Shown here: positions 8,388-17,182 of the stretch, piece after piece
Layout of the letters: the number at the start of each line of letters is the position of its first letter
Numbering within the stretch: position 1 is the first letter of the stretch
From: Chroococcopsis sp964623815
GTDB taxonomy: Bacteria; Cyanobacteriota; Cyanobacteriia; Cyanobacteriales; Microcystaceae
Reading direction: 5' to 3'
Assembly (NCBI GenBank): GCA_964623815.1
Contig: CAZUVR010000014.1
Location: forward strand, 20,276-84,275
DNA: 64,000 nt
Notes under the pieces: generated by a model
What the model was told of the DNA's origin: nothing
Seen by the model: only the letters and a program-made list of their open reading frames with translations
The model's database searches: none
Translations under genes and position numbers: made by a program

Positions 8388-8636
8388 ATGATCAAATTAC
8401 GTCTGAAACGATTCGGCAAAAAACGCGAAGTAAGTTATCGTATTGTCGCAGCCGTTAGCACAAGCCGCCGCGAAGGTCGTCCCCTAGAAGAGTTAGGTTT
8501 CTACAATCCCAGAACCGATGAAACTCGTTTAAATGTACCGGCGATCGTCAAGCGTTTACAAGAAGGTGCCCAACCCACAGAAACCGTTCGGAGTATCCTA
8601 ACCAAAGCGAAAGTATTCGAGCAAGTAAATGCCTGA
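8388..8636 (+). CDS. rpsP: 30S ribosomal protein S16
   Basis: The 82-residue protein shows the S16 pattern: MIKLRLKRFGKK at the start, YRIVA around residue 17, then EELGFYNP. Length is normal. It assembles into the body of the small ribosomal subunit. A Shine-Dalgarno-like AAAGGAGAA lies upstream (about 8364-8372). Its last codons overlap the start of the KH-domain gene by eight bases, the usual rpsP-khpA arrangement, implying coupled translation. Confidence 0.97.
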   Translation: MIKLRLKRFGKKREVSYRIVAAVSTSRREGRPLEELGFYNPRTDETRLNVPAIVKRLQEGAQPTETVRSILTKAKVFEQVNA

Positions 8637-9024
8637 TTTAAACTCGTTATCCGCCAGCCCCGATTATACCGGGCTGATCAAGTTCTTGGTCGAACCTTTT
8701 TTAGAATTTCCCGACTCTCTCAGTATCGATTGTGAAAAGTGTAGGAATAATCAGAGAGTCTGGATTCGCATGGCTTTTGAAGCGGAAGATAAGGGGAAGC
8801 TTTACGGGCGCGGAGGTCGCAATTTACAAGCGATCCGTACCGTACTGGAGACGACTGCTACCTCCCTCGGTCAATCGGTTCATCTCAATCTCTATGAACC
8901 GATTGGGGATGAAGAAAATTCTTCTCCGAAACGTAAATCGAGCAATGGGCCTAACGGCTCGGACAGGAAACAACAACCTCGTCGCACCGCCCGCTCTAAC
9001 CGTCCCGTAACCCCTCGCGGCTGA
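8629..9024 (+). CDS. khpA: KH domain RNA-binding protein KhpA
   Basis: The protein is 131 residues. Its KH core spans about 10-90 and includes GRGGRNLQAIR, the nucleic-acid-binding GxxG loop. A C-terminal tail of about 38 residues, rich in Arg, Lys, Asn and Pro, extends beyond the usual KhpA length and should add non-specific RNA binding. Its start is embedded in the end of rpsP. Relatives act as global RNA chaperones; the function here is inferred from family. Its stop directly abuts the stop of the convergent obgE. Confidence 0.9.
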   Translation: MPDLNSLSASPDYTGLIKFLVEPFLEFPDSLSIDCEKCRNNQRVWIRMAFEAEDKGKLYGRGGRNLQAIRTVLETTATSLGQSVHLNLYEPIGDEENSSPKRKSSNGPNGSDRKQQPRRTARSNRPVTPRG

Positions 9025-10059
9025 TTAAACTAAAGATGAGGTGGTTTCTGCCATCTCCTCTGTATTTTCCTGTTGGGGTAACTTTTCCCAGACCAGGCTA
9101 GTTAATCCCTCCAGTCCTGTTCTCGCCGCCGCCGAAATCGTCAAGACTGGATTATCGGTAATCTTCCTTATACTAGCTTCTAGAGCATCTAAAGTCTCTT
9201 CATCGATCGCGTCTATCTTATTGATCACCACTATCTGAGGGCGATCGCATAATCCCCGCCCGTAAGCGCTTAATTCTGCCTGAATCGTTTGATAGTCCGC
9301 AACCGGATCGATCGCGGTGCCGTCTATGAGATGAACGAGTAATTTCGTGCGCTCGATATGCCTCAAGAATTCATAACCTAAACCCACGCCCGCGTGTGCC
9401 CCGGCGATCAATCCCGGTATGTCGGCGAATACGGTGCCATCTCCGGTAGGTTTACGAACCACGCCCAGGTTAGGGATCAAGGTGGTGAAGGGATAATCGG
9501 CAATTTTGGGCCGCGCTGCCGATAGGGCGGAGATAAGGGTGGATTTACCCGCATTGGGTAAGCCGATAATACCCACCTCCGCTAATAGTTTCAACTCCAA
9601 ACGCAGGAATTTATGTTCACCTTCGAGGCCCGGTAGAGCATATTCCGGGGCGCGGTTACTGTTACTGAGAAAGTGACGATTCCCTAAACCCCCCTTACCC
9701 CCTGCGGCCACGCAGAGAGTCTGTCCAGGAGTGATTAAATCACCGATGATTTCTCCCGTATCCCGTTCGTATACCACCGTACCACAGGGCACCTCGATCA
9801 TGCGATCGCTCCCGTTAGCCCCTGTACAATTATTCGGCCCCCCTCTCTTGCCGTCTTCGGCTTTGAAAATACGGCTGTATTGAAAATCCAGTAGGGTTTG
9901 CAAATTTTCCGTGGCTTTGAAGATTACCGAGCCGCCCTTGCCCCCGTTGCCCCCCGCCGGCCCGCCTGCGGGTACGTATTTCTCGCGGCGGAATGCCACT
10001 AATCCATCTCCACCCTTACCGGCAATTACTTCTATTTCCGCTCGATCGATAAACTGCAC
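9025..10059 (-). CDS. obgE: GTPase ObgE/CgtA
   Basis: The 344 residues contain the glycine-rich Obg fold (about 1-158, many GG pairs including GGPAGGNGGKGGS) and a G domain. G1 is GLPNAGKST around 165, switch regions include DIPGLIAGAHAGVGLG, and NKID provides base recognition. The long C-terminal extension of some Obg proteins is absent; only a short acidic tail follows. It is an essential ribosome-assembly and stress GTPase in bacteria. It is convergent with khpA with no intervening base, and 165 bases separate its start from the next divergent gene. Confidence 0.96.
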   Translation of the reverse strand: MQFIDRAEIEVIAGKGGDGLVAFRREKYVPAGGPAGGNGGKGGSVIFKATENLQTLLDFQYSRIFKAEDGKRGGPNNCTGANGSDRMIEVPCGTVVYERDTGEIIGDLITPGQTLCVAAGGKGGLGNRHFLSNSNRAPEYALPGLEGEHKFLRLELKLLAEVGIIGLPNAGKSTLISALSAARPKIADYPFTTLIPNLGVVRKPTGDGTVFADIPGLIAGAHAGVGLGYEFLRHIERTKLLVHLIDGTAIDPVADYQTIQAELSAYGRGLCDRPQIVVINKIDAIDEETLDALEASIRKITDNPVLTISAAARTGLEGLTSLVWEKLPQQENTEEMAETTSSLV

Positions 10060-10224
10060 TGCTGATTACCTAAATTAGCTACATTACCATCATAATTAAT
10101 TCTCGCTTCTATTATGCTTGAGTTCGTTTATTAAGGATTAAATTTCAGTTACTTAAAAAGTTAATCTTAGGATAAGTAAGGGGTACTATTATATTAGTCT
10201 CAGCGAATAACTTCCTAAAGAAAG

Positions 10225-11181
10225 ATGAATATTTCTTGCACCGAGCCTTTTGATAATTTTGAAAACGCTGTACAGTCAGTCTTAGCTTACTTACACCAGC
10301 GTTTAGGTTTTCAATTGTGGATGTTTACCAGGGTAGACAGTAATAACTGGCTAGTTTTACAAGCGGAAGATCACGGCTATAACGTGCGTCAGGGAGATGT
10401 ATTTAATTGGACGGATTCTTTCTGTTCGAGGATGGTTATGGGACTCGGCCCCCGTATAGCTCCGCAGGTAGATAAAGTTCAGGTTTATGTAGATGCACCC
10501 ATCAGCAGAATAGTGAAAATAGGAGCTTATATCGGTATTCCCATCCCCGATGCCGATGGTAATTTATTCGGTACTCTATGCGCGATCGATCCTTTTCCCC
10601 AATCAGATCTGATCGAACAGGAATTAGATTTTGTCGAGTTACAAAGTAAATTATTAACTACCATTCTTCACTTTGAATTACGTTCTCAAGAAGCCGTCAG
10701 AGAAATGGAACGAGCGCAGACGGAAGCGCAAATAGATTTACTCACCGGTATTTATAACCGTAACGGTTGGGAAAAATTAACCGCAGCCGAAGAGGCTAGG
10801 TGTAAAGCTTATGGTAACTCCGCAGCGGTGATCATAGTAGACTTGGACGATTTGAAACTAATCAACGATAATAGCGGTCATCAAGCAGGGGATATATTAA
10901 TTCAATCTGCGGCTAAGTGTCTTTCTCAGAGTGTGAGAAAACACGATATAGTTGCTCGTATCGGTGGCGATGAATTTGCTATATTAATGGTAGAAGTTGG
11001 TAGTACCGAAATTGAAAAATTAGTACAGAGAATTGAAGATAATTTCAGAAAATTTAAAATTAGGGCTTCTATCGGTTACGCTAACTATTCTCATAAATTT
11101 TCCCTAAAAGATACGATCGAACAAGCTGACATCGCTATGTATCGCAAGAAATCTTTAAGGAAAAGTTTAAAAGCAATCTAG
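10225..11181 (+). CDS. GAF-GGDEF diguanylate cyclase
   Basis: The 318-residue soluble protein has an N-terminal GAF domain (about 10-155) and a GGDEF domain (165-318). The active site is canonical GGDEF at 247-251, with an RxxD inhibitory site (RKHD, 238-241). It should synthesise cyclic di-GMP. The GAF has no CH-type bilin cysteine in the expected place, so it probably senses a small ligand. It stands alone, with its own promoter region between it and divergent obgE. Confidence 0.9.
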   Translation: MNISCTEPFDNFENAVQSVLAYLHQRLGFQLWMFTRVDSNNWLVLQAEDHGYNVRQGDVFNWTDSFCSRMVMGLGPRIAPQVDKVQVYVDAPISRIVKIGAYIGIPIPDADGNLFGTLCAIDPFPQSDLIEQELDFVELQSKLLTTILHFELRSQEAVREMERAQTEAQIDLLTGIYNRNGWEKLTAAEEARCKAYGNSAAVIIVDLDDLKLINDNSGHQAGDILIQSAAKCLSQSVRKHDIVARIGGDEFAILMVEVGSTEIEKLVQRIEDNFRKFKIRASIGYANYSHKFSLKDTIEQADIAMYRKKSLRKSLKAI

Positions 11182-11296
11182 AAATGAACCAGCCCTATCA
11201 ATTTCGGTAGTACCAACATTTGCGGATTGTCAGGCATTAATGGAAGCAATTCAACTAAGGGTAAAAGAATTTCAACCGCCCCAAGATCTAGAATAA
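11174..11296 (+). other. Open frame without a start, possible gene remnant
   Basis: Just past the cyclase gene, in a different frame, about 38 codons read through a protein-like composition ending PPQDLE before a TAA. The only ATG is internal and no ribosome binding site is near it. It could be the tail of a decayed gene. Chance is also possible at this length. Confidence 0.2.
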
Positions 11297-11348
11297 CGAG
11301 AAGCGAATTTGCTACCATAAAATAGAACGAAATCGGTAAAAATCAGGC

Positions 11349-12107
11349 ATGGGTAACGATACAATCACCTTATTATCAACGAGGGAAATCGAAAAAATGC
11401 GCCGGGCGGGAAGATTGGCGGCGCAACTGTTAGACCATCTAGCGCCGATGGTGAAACCGGGTGTAAGTACTTTAGAACTTAACGATGAGGCAGAAAGGTG
11501 GACGCAGAAACACGGGGCGAAAAGTGCCCCCCTCGGTTATCACGGATTCCCGAAGTCGATCTGTACAAGCGTGAATGAGGTTATCTGTCACGGCATTCCC
11601 AGCGCTAAAGAGATTCTTAAAGAAGGGGACATCATTAACATCGATGTAACTCCTATCCTCGATGGCTATTATGGAGATAGTTCCCGCACGTTTTTCGTCG
11701 GCACCCCTTCACCGGACGCGAAAAAGTTGGTGGAAGTTACCCGAGAGTGTTTGATGCGGGGTATAGAAGCAGTTCAACCCGGCGGGAAAATCGGTGATAT
11801 AGGAGCAGCGATTCAAGAATACGCCGAATCTCAGGGTTTTTCAGTGGTGAGGGATTTCGTCGGTCACGGCATCAGTAACGTTTTTCATACAGCCCCCCAG
11901 ATTCCTCATTACGGTATCCGGGGTAAGGGTAAGCGTTTACGCCCAGGAATGGTCTTCACCATCGAACCTATGATCAATGAGGGCACCTGGGAGGCCGTAG
12001 TCTTGGAAGATGGTTGGACGGCGGTTACTAAAGACGGCAAGTTATCGGCACAGTTTGAACATACGATCGCAGTTACGGAGACAGGGGTGGAAATTCTCAC
12101 CCTTTAG
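11349..12107 (+). CDS. map: Methionine aminopeptidase type I
   Basis: The 252 residues carry the pita-bread metallopeptidase signature: HGIPS, then the dinuclear metal ligands in NIDVTPILDGYYGDSS (two Asp), DFVGHGIS (His), FTIEPM (Glu) and QFEHT (Glu). No N-terminal zinc-finger extension is present. It removes the initiator methionine from nascent proteins. Cyanobacteria often carry several map paralogs, so this may not be the only one. It ends at an intergenic GGGAGT-type hairpin repeat shared with the convergent secreted protein gene. Confidence 0.96.
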   Translation: MGNDTITLLSTREIEKMRRAGRLAAQLLDHLAPMVKPGVSTLELNDEAERWTQKHGAKSAPLGYHGFPKSICTSVNEVICHGIPSAKEILKEGDIINIDVTPILDGYYGDSSRTFFVGTPSPDAKKLVEVTRECLMRGIEAVQPGGKIGDIGAAIQEYAESQGFSVVRDFVGHGISNVFHTAPQIPHYGIRGKGKRLRPGMVFTIEPMINEGTWEAVVLEDGWTAVTKDGKLSAQFEHTIAVTETGVEILTL

Positions 12108-12120
12108 GCAGACTGAAATT

Positions 12121-12199
12121 GAGAGTTAGGAGATGGTGATTCAAGAAATTTAAGAGGAGCGATGTCAGGAATCTCCAACTCCCGACTCCCGATTCCCCG
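12121..12199. repeat. GGGAGT-type hairpin repeat at a convergent junction
   Basis: GTTAGGAGAT near the left end can pair with ATCTCCAAC on the right, followed by the heptamer-like run CTCCCGACTCCCGATTCCC. Related sequences occur at 13251-13327, 26325-26393 and 54726-54748. It sits between the 3' ends of map and the convergent secreted protein gene, so a terminator role is plausible. Confidence 0.55.
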
Positions 12200-12204
12200 C
12201 TCAG

Positions 12205-12597
12205 CTAACGACCGGGGCTGAGATAATCGGGGTTTTCCGAAAGAGATGTACCGAAAGGATTCTCTAAATCTCTGGTACGCATTAAAGGGCCTGCGGTTTG
12301 TTGTTGCATTACATCCCGATAGAGGGTGTTGACTAACTGGGAATCCCGACTAATCATATTATCGAAGAAAGAACCCATAGGAAAAGTACGCCACCCGAAG
12401 ATAAGATTAGCCTGTCCCGATAAATCTGAAAGTTCGTAGAATCTGCCCGTATTGTTGTTGAAAGCCCGATTGAATAATTCCGGGATATTGGAAACATCGG
12501 GAGAAAAAACAGTTTCTCGGGTTTGGGCCCCGACTTCAGTAGTAGTACCGAGAACCATACCACAACCGATTAATAAAAATGTTAGTACCGATCTCAT
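12205..12597 (-). CDS. Conserved secreted cyanobacterial protein
   Basis: The 130-residue protein begins with a signal peptide (hydrophobic stretch about 4-20, likely cleavage after GAQ near 25). The mature part of about 105 residues has no Cys and no recognisable catalytic motif. From memory it resembles conserved cyanobacterial hypotheticals with a VSNIPELFNRAF core (37-48). Function is unknown. It converges on map and is divergent from pyrE with 74 bases between starts. Confidence 0.75.
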   Translation of the reverse strand: MRSVLTFLLIGCGMVLGTTTEVGAQTRETVFSPDVSNIPELFNRAFNNNTGRFYELSDLSGQANLIFGWRTFPMGSFFDNMISRDSQLVNTLYRDVMQQQTAGPLMRTRDLENPFGTSLSENPDYLSPGR

Positions 12598-12671
12598 AAT
12601 AAATGGTTTGTAAAAGCTGATATGCTAACCATACAACAGGTTTTAGGTTTTTGGCACGTTTGTAACAGAAA

Positions 12672-13259
12672 ATGGCTAATTCTCCCCTCATCACCGCCAC
12701 GAGCGAACAATTAAAAGCGCACCTTCTCGATCTACTCGTCCGCCACGCTTATCGAGAAGGAGATTTCACCCTATCTTCGGGTCAACGCAGTAGTTATTAT
12801 ATCAACGGTAAACAGGTGACTCTGACCGCCGATGGAGGTTTGGTCATCGGACGCTTAATACTGCCTCTATTGCCCGAAAAAACGGGCGCTGTAGCGGGAT
12901 TAACTTTAGGGGCTGACCCCATAGTGTCGGCGGTGAGCGTCGTCTCGGCTTACGAGGGCCGCCCCCTCCCAGCTCTAATCGTGCGTAAGGAGGCGAAAGG
13001 TCACGGTACGGGAGCTTATATCGAAGGGCCGACTCTAGGAGAGGGGACTTCGGTAGTGGTATTAGAAGATGTGGTAACAACGGGAAAATCCGCTATGTTA
13101 GCGGTGGAAAGATTGCAAAATGCGGGGTATGAAGTCGATCGCATTATTGCCCTCGTTGACCGCGAACAAGGTGGCCGGGAATTTTACGACTCGCAAGGAT
13201 TGATCTTTGAGTCTCTATTTACGATTAAAGATTTACAGAAGGCTTATAAGGGGAGTTAG
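12672..13259 (+). CDS. pyrE: Orotate phosphoribosyltransferase
   Basis: The 195 residues fit type I phosphoribosyltransferases. The PRPP loop VVVLEDVVTTGKS lies around 123-135, and an Arg/Lys-rich catalytic loop (IVRKEAKGHGTG) precedes it. The enzyme makes orotidine 5'-phosphate from orotate in de novo pyrimidine synthesis. Length is normal. The stop codon lies inside the first GGGAGT unit of the downstream repeat, so the repeat begins immediately at the gene end. Confidence 0.95.
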   Translation: MANSPLITATSEQLKAHLLDLLVRHAYREGDFTLSSGQRSSYYINGKQVTLTADGGLVIGRLILPLLPEKTGAVAGLTLGADPIVSAVSVVSAYEGRPLPALIVRKEAKGHGTGAYIEGPTLGEGTSVVVLEDVVTTGKSAMLAVERLQNAGYEVDRIIALVDREQGGREFYDSQGLIFESLFTIKDLQKAYKGS

Positions 13260-13327
13260 GATTTTGGAATTGGGAGTTAGGATTTTTTCTCTATCCCGAC
13301 TCCCGATTCCCGATTCCCGACTCCCGC
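13251..13327. repeat. GGGAGT/ACTCCC hairpin repeat, likely bidirectional terminator
   Basis: Two GGGAGTTAGGATTTT units on the left face four (A/G)ACTCCC or GATTCCC units on the right, allowing GGGAGT-ACTCCC pairing across a T-rich loop. It fills the gap between convergent pyrE and DAHP synthase. It is the clearest of four related repeats in the window, all at gene 3' ends. Confidence 0.65.
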
Positions 13328-13331
13328 ATTC

Positions 13332-14387
13332 CTAAACGGCTACGGGTATTTGGGGCCAGCGGCCGATCGCCTTACCGACTACGGCTAACTCCTGTACCAG
13401 GCGATCAAATCTTTCTGGTGTGAGAGATTGCGGGCCGTCGGAGAGAGCTTTAGAGGGGGTAGGATGAACTTCGATCATTAAAGAATCGGCACCAGCGGCA
13501 AGGGAAGCCATCGCCATCGTCGGCACGTATTCCGATTTGCCAGTACCATGACTAGGATCGATCATGATCGGTAAATGGGTTAAGGTTCTCAGTACCGGGA
13601 TGCAGGCTAAATCTAGGGTATTGCGGGTGTATTTACTATCGAAGGTGCGTATACCACGCTCGCAGAGGATCACGTTAGGATTACCAGCGGCGAGAATGTA
13701 TTCAGCCGCCATCAGCCAATCTTCGATAGTAGCCGCCATACCGCGTTTTAACAGTACTGGTTTCGGTTGAGCGCCCACTTTTTTCAACAGAGAGAAATTC
13801 TGCATATTGCGGGCACCGACTTGGATGACATCGGCCACTTCTCCTATTTTCTCTAAATCGGCAGCGTCCATAACCTCGGTGATAATGCCTAATCCTGTAG
13901 CTTCTCGGGCTGCGGCTAATAATTCTAAAGCGCTTTCGCCGTGACCTTGGAAGGCGTAGGGAGAGGTACGGGGTTTGTAGGCACCACCCCTTAAGAATTG
14001 TGCGCCCGCTGCTTTGACGCGCCGGGCGGTTTCCACGATCATCGCCTCGTTTTCCACGGAACAGGGGCCGGCTACGATACTGACGGGGTGATTTCTTCCG
14101 ACTATTACAGGGCCGTTAGGGGTTTTGACGATTACCTCGCTGTATTCCCCGTGACGATATTCCAGGCTGGCGCGTTTGAAGGGTTGTTCCACACGTAGTA
14201 CTGTCTCTATCCAGGGGCTAACTTCTTGTATTTGTAAGGGATCGAGGTCAGCGGTTTCTCCCACTAAGCCGATAACTACTTTGTGTTTCCCGACGATTTT
14301 TTCCGGGCTTAACTCCCAACTCACGAACTCGGCGCTGACTCTATCGATTTCCTGTTCGGGTGTGCCCACTTTCATGACGACAATCAT
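13332..14387 (-). CDS. aroF: 3-deoxy-7-phosphoheptulonate synthase
   Basis: From the ATG at 14387 the protein has 351 residues: an N-terminal ferredoxin-like regulatory domain (about 1-70) and the TIM-barrel catalytic domain. Barrel signatures include VAGPCSVE, GGAYKPRTSPY, ITEVMD and DPSHGTGK. This is the type I beta (AroA-beta) form that condenses PEP and erythrose 4-phosphate, the first step of the shikimate pathway. An upstream extension of 32 codons is open, but the ATG at 14387 has AAGGAAAA just upstream and matches family length, so I chose it. It follows pam68 by 22 bases in an apparent rpsO-pam68-aroF transcript. Confidence 0.95.
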   Translation of the reverse strand: MIVVMKVGTPEQEIDRVSAEFVSWELSPEKIVGKHKVVIGLVGETADLDPLQIQEVSPWIETVLRVEQPFKRASLEYRHGEYSEVIVKTPNGPVIVGRNHPVSIVAGPCSVENEAMIVETARRVKAAGAQFLRGGAYKPRTSPYAFQGHGESALELLAAAREATGLGIITEVMDAADLEKIGEVADVIQVGARNMQNFSLLKKVGAQPKPVLLKRGMAATIEDWLMAAEYILAAGNPNVILCERGIRTFDSKYTRNTLDLACIPVLRTLTHLPIMIDPSHGTGKSEYVPTMAMASLAAGADSLMIEVHPTPSKALSDGPQSLTPERFDRLVQELAVVGKAIGRWPQIPVAV

Positions 14388-14409
14388 GGCTTTTTCCTTG
14401 TCAATATGG

Positions 14410-14865
14410 TTAATTTTCTTCGGTTGATTTTTTACCTGAACGCCAGGCGGCGATCGTTTGTCGGAAATTGACTTTAAACTCATCCCATCCTAGCCAACTT
14501 CCGACACGATCTTCATCCCAGGATGCTGAAAATATTCCGTAACTTAAACCCAAAAATCCCAAGCCGAACAGGCTCAGGCTTACCCCCAAAACCACAAACG
14601 GTGGAAGTTTCACCCACTCTTGACTGACTATCCAATAAAAAGCAAAGAATGAGCCTATCCCTAAACCTGTCGGTATACCGCAAAATAACGCCATTCTTCT
14701 CGCCATTCTAGCGCTGACTACCTGGGGAATCGCTTTCAAACTCGTTTCTGAAAGCTCTTCCTCTTGTTTAGCCGTTACTAAAATTTCAGGTGGTTTCTTG
14801 GGTGTTTTTTTCTTGGTTTGACGTGGTTCAAAAGGTAAGCGCTCTTTTTTCGATTCAGACGGCAT
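14410..14865 (-). CDS. PAM68-family photosystem assembly protein
   Basis: The 151-residue protein has a basic, Lys/Pro-rich cytosolic N-terminus (1-50) and two transmembrane helices (about 58-80 and 90-112). A conserved soluble end contains SWDEDRVGSWLGWDEFKVNF in family-typical spacing. The family includes plant PAM68 and the Synechocystis homolog, which act in photosystem II assembly. It lies 14 bases after rpsO and just before DAHP synthase. The assignment is by sequence pattern recalled from the family. Confidence 0.88.
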   Translation of the reverse strand: MPSESKKERLPFEPRQTKKKTPKKPPEILVTAKQEEELSETSLKAIPQVVSARMARRMALFCGIPTGLGIGSFFAFYWIVSQEWVKLPPFVVLGVSLSLFGLGFLGLSYGIFSASWDEDRVGSWLGWDEFKVNFRQTIAAWRSGKKSTEEN

Positions 14866-14879
14866 ATTTTTCGAGCCTA

Positions 14880-15149
14880 TTAACGTCTAATACCTAATTT
14901 GGCGATTAAAGCTTGATAACGTCCCTGATCTTTCTTCTGAATATAGTTTAATAATCCACGACGACGACCGATCATCTGTAATAGACCTCTACGGGAGGCG
15001 TGATCTTTGGGGTTGGCCTGTAAGTGCCCAGTGAGTTGGTTGATTCTTTCGGTGAGGATGGCTACTTGTAAATCCGCCGAACCGGTATCGGTTTCGTGTG
15101 TTTGGTATTGGCTGATCAGTTCCTGTTTTTTGCTTTGTGTTAAAGTCAT
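14880..15149 (-). CDS. rpsO: 30S ribosomal protein S15
   Basis: From the ATG at 15149 the protein is 89 residues, the family's usual length. It shows the pattern HETDTGSADLQVAILTERI, then RRGLLQMIGRRR and a C-terminal LGIRR. It binds 16S rRNA in the small subunit and bridges to 23S. A TTG four codons upstream is open but less likely as start. It heads the minus-strand unit with pam68 and DAHP synthase. Confidence 0.97.
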   Translation of the reverse strand: MTLTQSKKQELISQYQTHETDTGSADLQVAILTERINQLTGHLQANPKDHASRRGLLQMIGRRRGLLNYIQKKDQGRYQALIAKLGIRR

Positions 15150-15224
15150 TGAGCCTGACAATTGAATATAAATACTGCAATCTACAATATTACCATTTTT
15201 TCCGAAAGCAGGTATATCCTTGAT

Positions 15225-16586
15225 TTATTTTTTAGTATACCAACGCCAGAGAACCCGGGCTAATCTTTGCGGGTCGTGTTTTACACTTCCGGTGGTTTCA
15301 TTTTCTGTCATGATATTCGCCAGTACCACCCGACAACCTAACTTGTTCACTTCTTCCCTGTCTAAATAAACGGGGTGGGAATTCTCACCGGCGTATTTCT
15401 TTAAGGCTACCGGTGAGGGAGCGGTTTTCTGCGCCAGTACCGCGTCAAAAATTCTCTCTCCACAAACTCGATCGATCGCTTTAATATGATCAGCCACCGT
15501 ATAACCGTCGGTTTCACCGGGCTGGGTCATGATATTACAAATATATATCCTCGGCACCGTCGCTGACCCGATCGCCTCTCTAATTTCTTTGACGAGTAGA
15601 TTGGGGATGACGCTGGTGTATAAACTACCAGGCCCGACGATGATATAGTCCGCTTCTTCGATCGCCCTGATAGCTCCAGGCACCGCTGGGGGGTTAGCTG
15701 GATAACAGCCTATATACTTAATCTTCCCATTGGCTTCTGGGATATTCGACTCTCCCTCTATCAAGCGCCCGTCTTCCATTTGGGCCCAGAGCGACACATC
15801 CGTTAGAGTGGCGGGGAAAACTTTTCCCCTGATTGCTAATACTTTTGAACTAGCTGAGATAGCCTGTTCTAAATCGCCGGTAATTTCGGTCATGGCGGTG
15901 AGAAAAAGATTACCGAAACTGTGCCCAGATAAGCCATCGCCAGCTTGAAAACGATATTGAAATAACTCGGTTAATAATTTTTCCTCGTCGGCTAGAGCCG
16001 CGATACAGTTGCGTATGTCGCCCGGGGGTAAGACACCGATTTCTCTCCTCAATCTTCCCGAGGAACCGCCGTCATCCGCTACGGTAACTATAGCGGTTAT
16101 GTTGGAGCTGTATTGTTTCAAGCCTCGGAGGAGGGTGGATAAGCCAGTACCGCCGCCGATGGCGACGATTTTGGGGCCGCGATGAAGACGGCGATGGGCG
16201 CGGATGCGATCGACCAATTCTTCCGAGCCTTCCGGTTGTAGGGCTTCGCTGATGGTTTCCACCGTTCTGCTCTGCCCCCAGAAGAGGAGGAAAACACCGA
16301 TAAAAACTGCTAGGGGCCCAGATATATAACTGGGTAAAATTTGAGTTACCGTTTCCAGCAAAACGGAAATCAGTTCTAATAAGCGATTGACAGGGGTGAG
16401 CTTGACCCATACGGCTAAACCTAATAGGGTCAAGAGAACGCCCGTTAAACTGATCAGTAACCAGCGTTTAACGAATAAACCCGGAGAGAGCCATTTAAAC
16501 CAGCGGTTCATCCGTTTAGGAGTTTTGTGACTCACATTATCTACCTTTAGCTTACGGATAGCCTGCTTTAATGGACTTATAGACAT
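15225..16586 (-). CDS. yvcK: YvcK/CofD-like UDP-GlcNAc-binding regulator with membrane anchor
   Basis: The 453 residues start with two transmembrane helices (about 37-62 and 78-103), followed by a cytoplasmic YvcK domain. Motifs are AIGGGTGLSTLLRGLK near 141, TVADDGGSSGRLR near 167 and PPGDIRNC near 188, all typical of the CofD/YvcK fold. Relatives bind UDP-sugars and are needed for cell shape and growth on gluconeogenic carbon sources. The N-terminal anchor is seen in cyanobacterial members. It stands alone between rpsO and the Tic20-like gene. Confidence 0.92.
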   Translation of the reverse strand: MSISPLKQAIRKLKVDNVSHKTPKRMNRWFKWLSPGLFVKRWLLISLTGVLLTLLGLAVWVKLTPVNRLLELISVLLETVTQILPSYISGPLAVFIGVFLLFWGQSRTVETISEALQPEGSEELVDRIRAHRRLHRGPKIVAIGGGTGLSTLLRGLKQYSSNITAIVTVADDGGSSGRLRREIGVLPPGDIRNCIAALADEEKLLTELFQYRFQAGDGLSGHSFGNLFLTAMTEITGDLEQAISASSKVLAIRGKVFPATLTDVSLWAQMEDGRLIEGESNIPEANGKIKYIGCYPANPPAVPGAIRAIEEADYIIVGPGSLYTSVIPNLLVKEIREAIGSATVPRIYICNIMTQPGETDGYTVADHIKAIDRVCGERIFDAVLAQKTAPSPVALKKYAGENSHPVYLDREEVNKLGCRVVLANIMTENETTGSVKHDPQRLARVLWRWYTKK

Positions 16587-16623
16587 GGTAGCCTCACACC
16601 GAAAGCTGAATAATAGGATCGAG

Positions 16624-17103
16624 CTATCTCACTTGAGAGTAAGCTGCATCGGAAATAGTGGGGATTTCTGCGTATTTTCCTAATGCTGACTGGAATATAG
16701 AGTAGGCACAAGAGGCTAACGCACCCAGGAAGACCACATTATAAAGAGTCTCCATGATGAGATTTGTTCCCAATCCCTCGCCCACCAAGCCTAAGACCAA
16801 CCCTAACAGATAAAGCAATATATCTATCAACATAGCTTGCATAGTGTTAAAACGGATAAAGTTTGGTACGCGAGGATTCCTAACCACCGCGAAGAAGAGG
16901 ACTAGGAAAACTACCAAACTACCGAAAGGGATCAGCCCATAAACAAAAGCTACGGGTCTAAGAATTAGAGCCAGTAAAGAACCTACGACGGGAAATTGAA
17001 GGTATATGAACTGGCCGAAAGTATAGGCACTCAGAAGGGGTAGTAAATAAACCAGGGCACCGAACACCCTATCTTTTACATCGGTTGACCCGCGCCAAGT
17101 CAT
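16624..17103 (-). CDS. Tic20-family membrane protein
   Basis: The 159 residues form four transmembrane helices with short loops. The conserved segments RVFGALVYLLPLLSAY at about 12-27 and NFIRFNTMQAMLID at about 81-94 match cyanobacterial Tic20 homologs. Plant Tic20 belongs to the chloroplast inner-envelope import channel, while the cyanobacterial role is not established. It is 38 bases upstream of yvcK on the same strand, so the two may be cotranscribed. Confidence 0.85.
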   Translation of the reverse strand: MTWRGSTDVKDRVFGALVYLLPLLSAYTFGQFIYLQFPVVGSLLALILRPVAFVYGLIPFGSLVVFLVLFFAVVRNPRVPNFIRFNTMQAMLIDILLYLLGLVLGLVGEGLGTNLIMETLYNVVFLGALASCAYSIFQSALGKYAEIPTISDAAYSQVR

Positions 17104-17182
17104 AAATAATTCGCTCCAGACTGATTAATTCAACTCCCAAGATAACGCAAATAGAACTAGAAAAGTTCGACCTCTGGTAGCG

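Noticed and set aside
14388..14483. N-terminal extension of DAHP synthase
   Set aside because: It overlaps the pam68 gene end and has no family match, whereas the ATG at 14387 has a good ribosome binding site.
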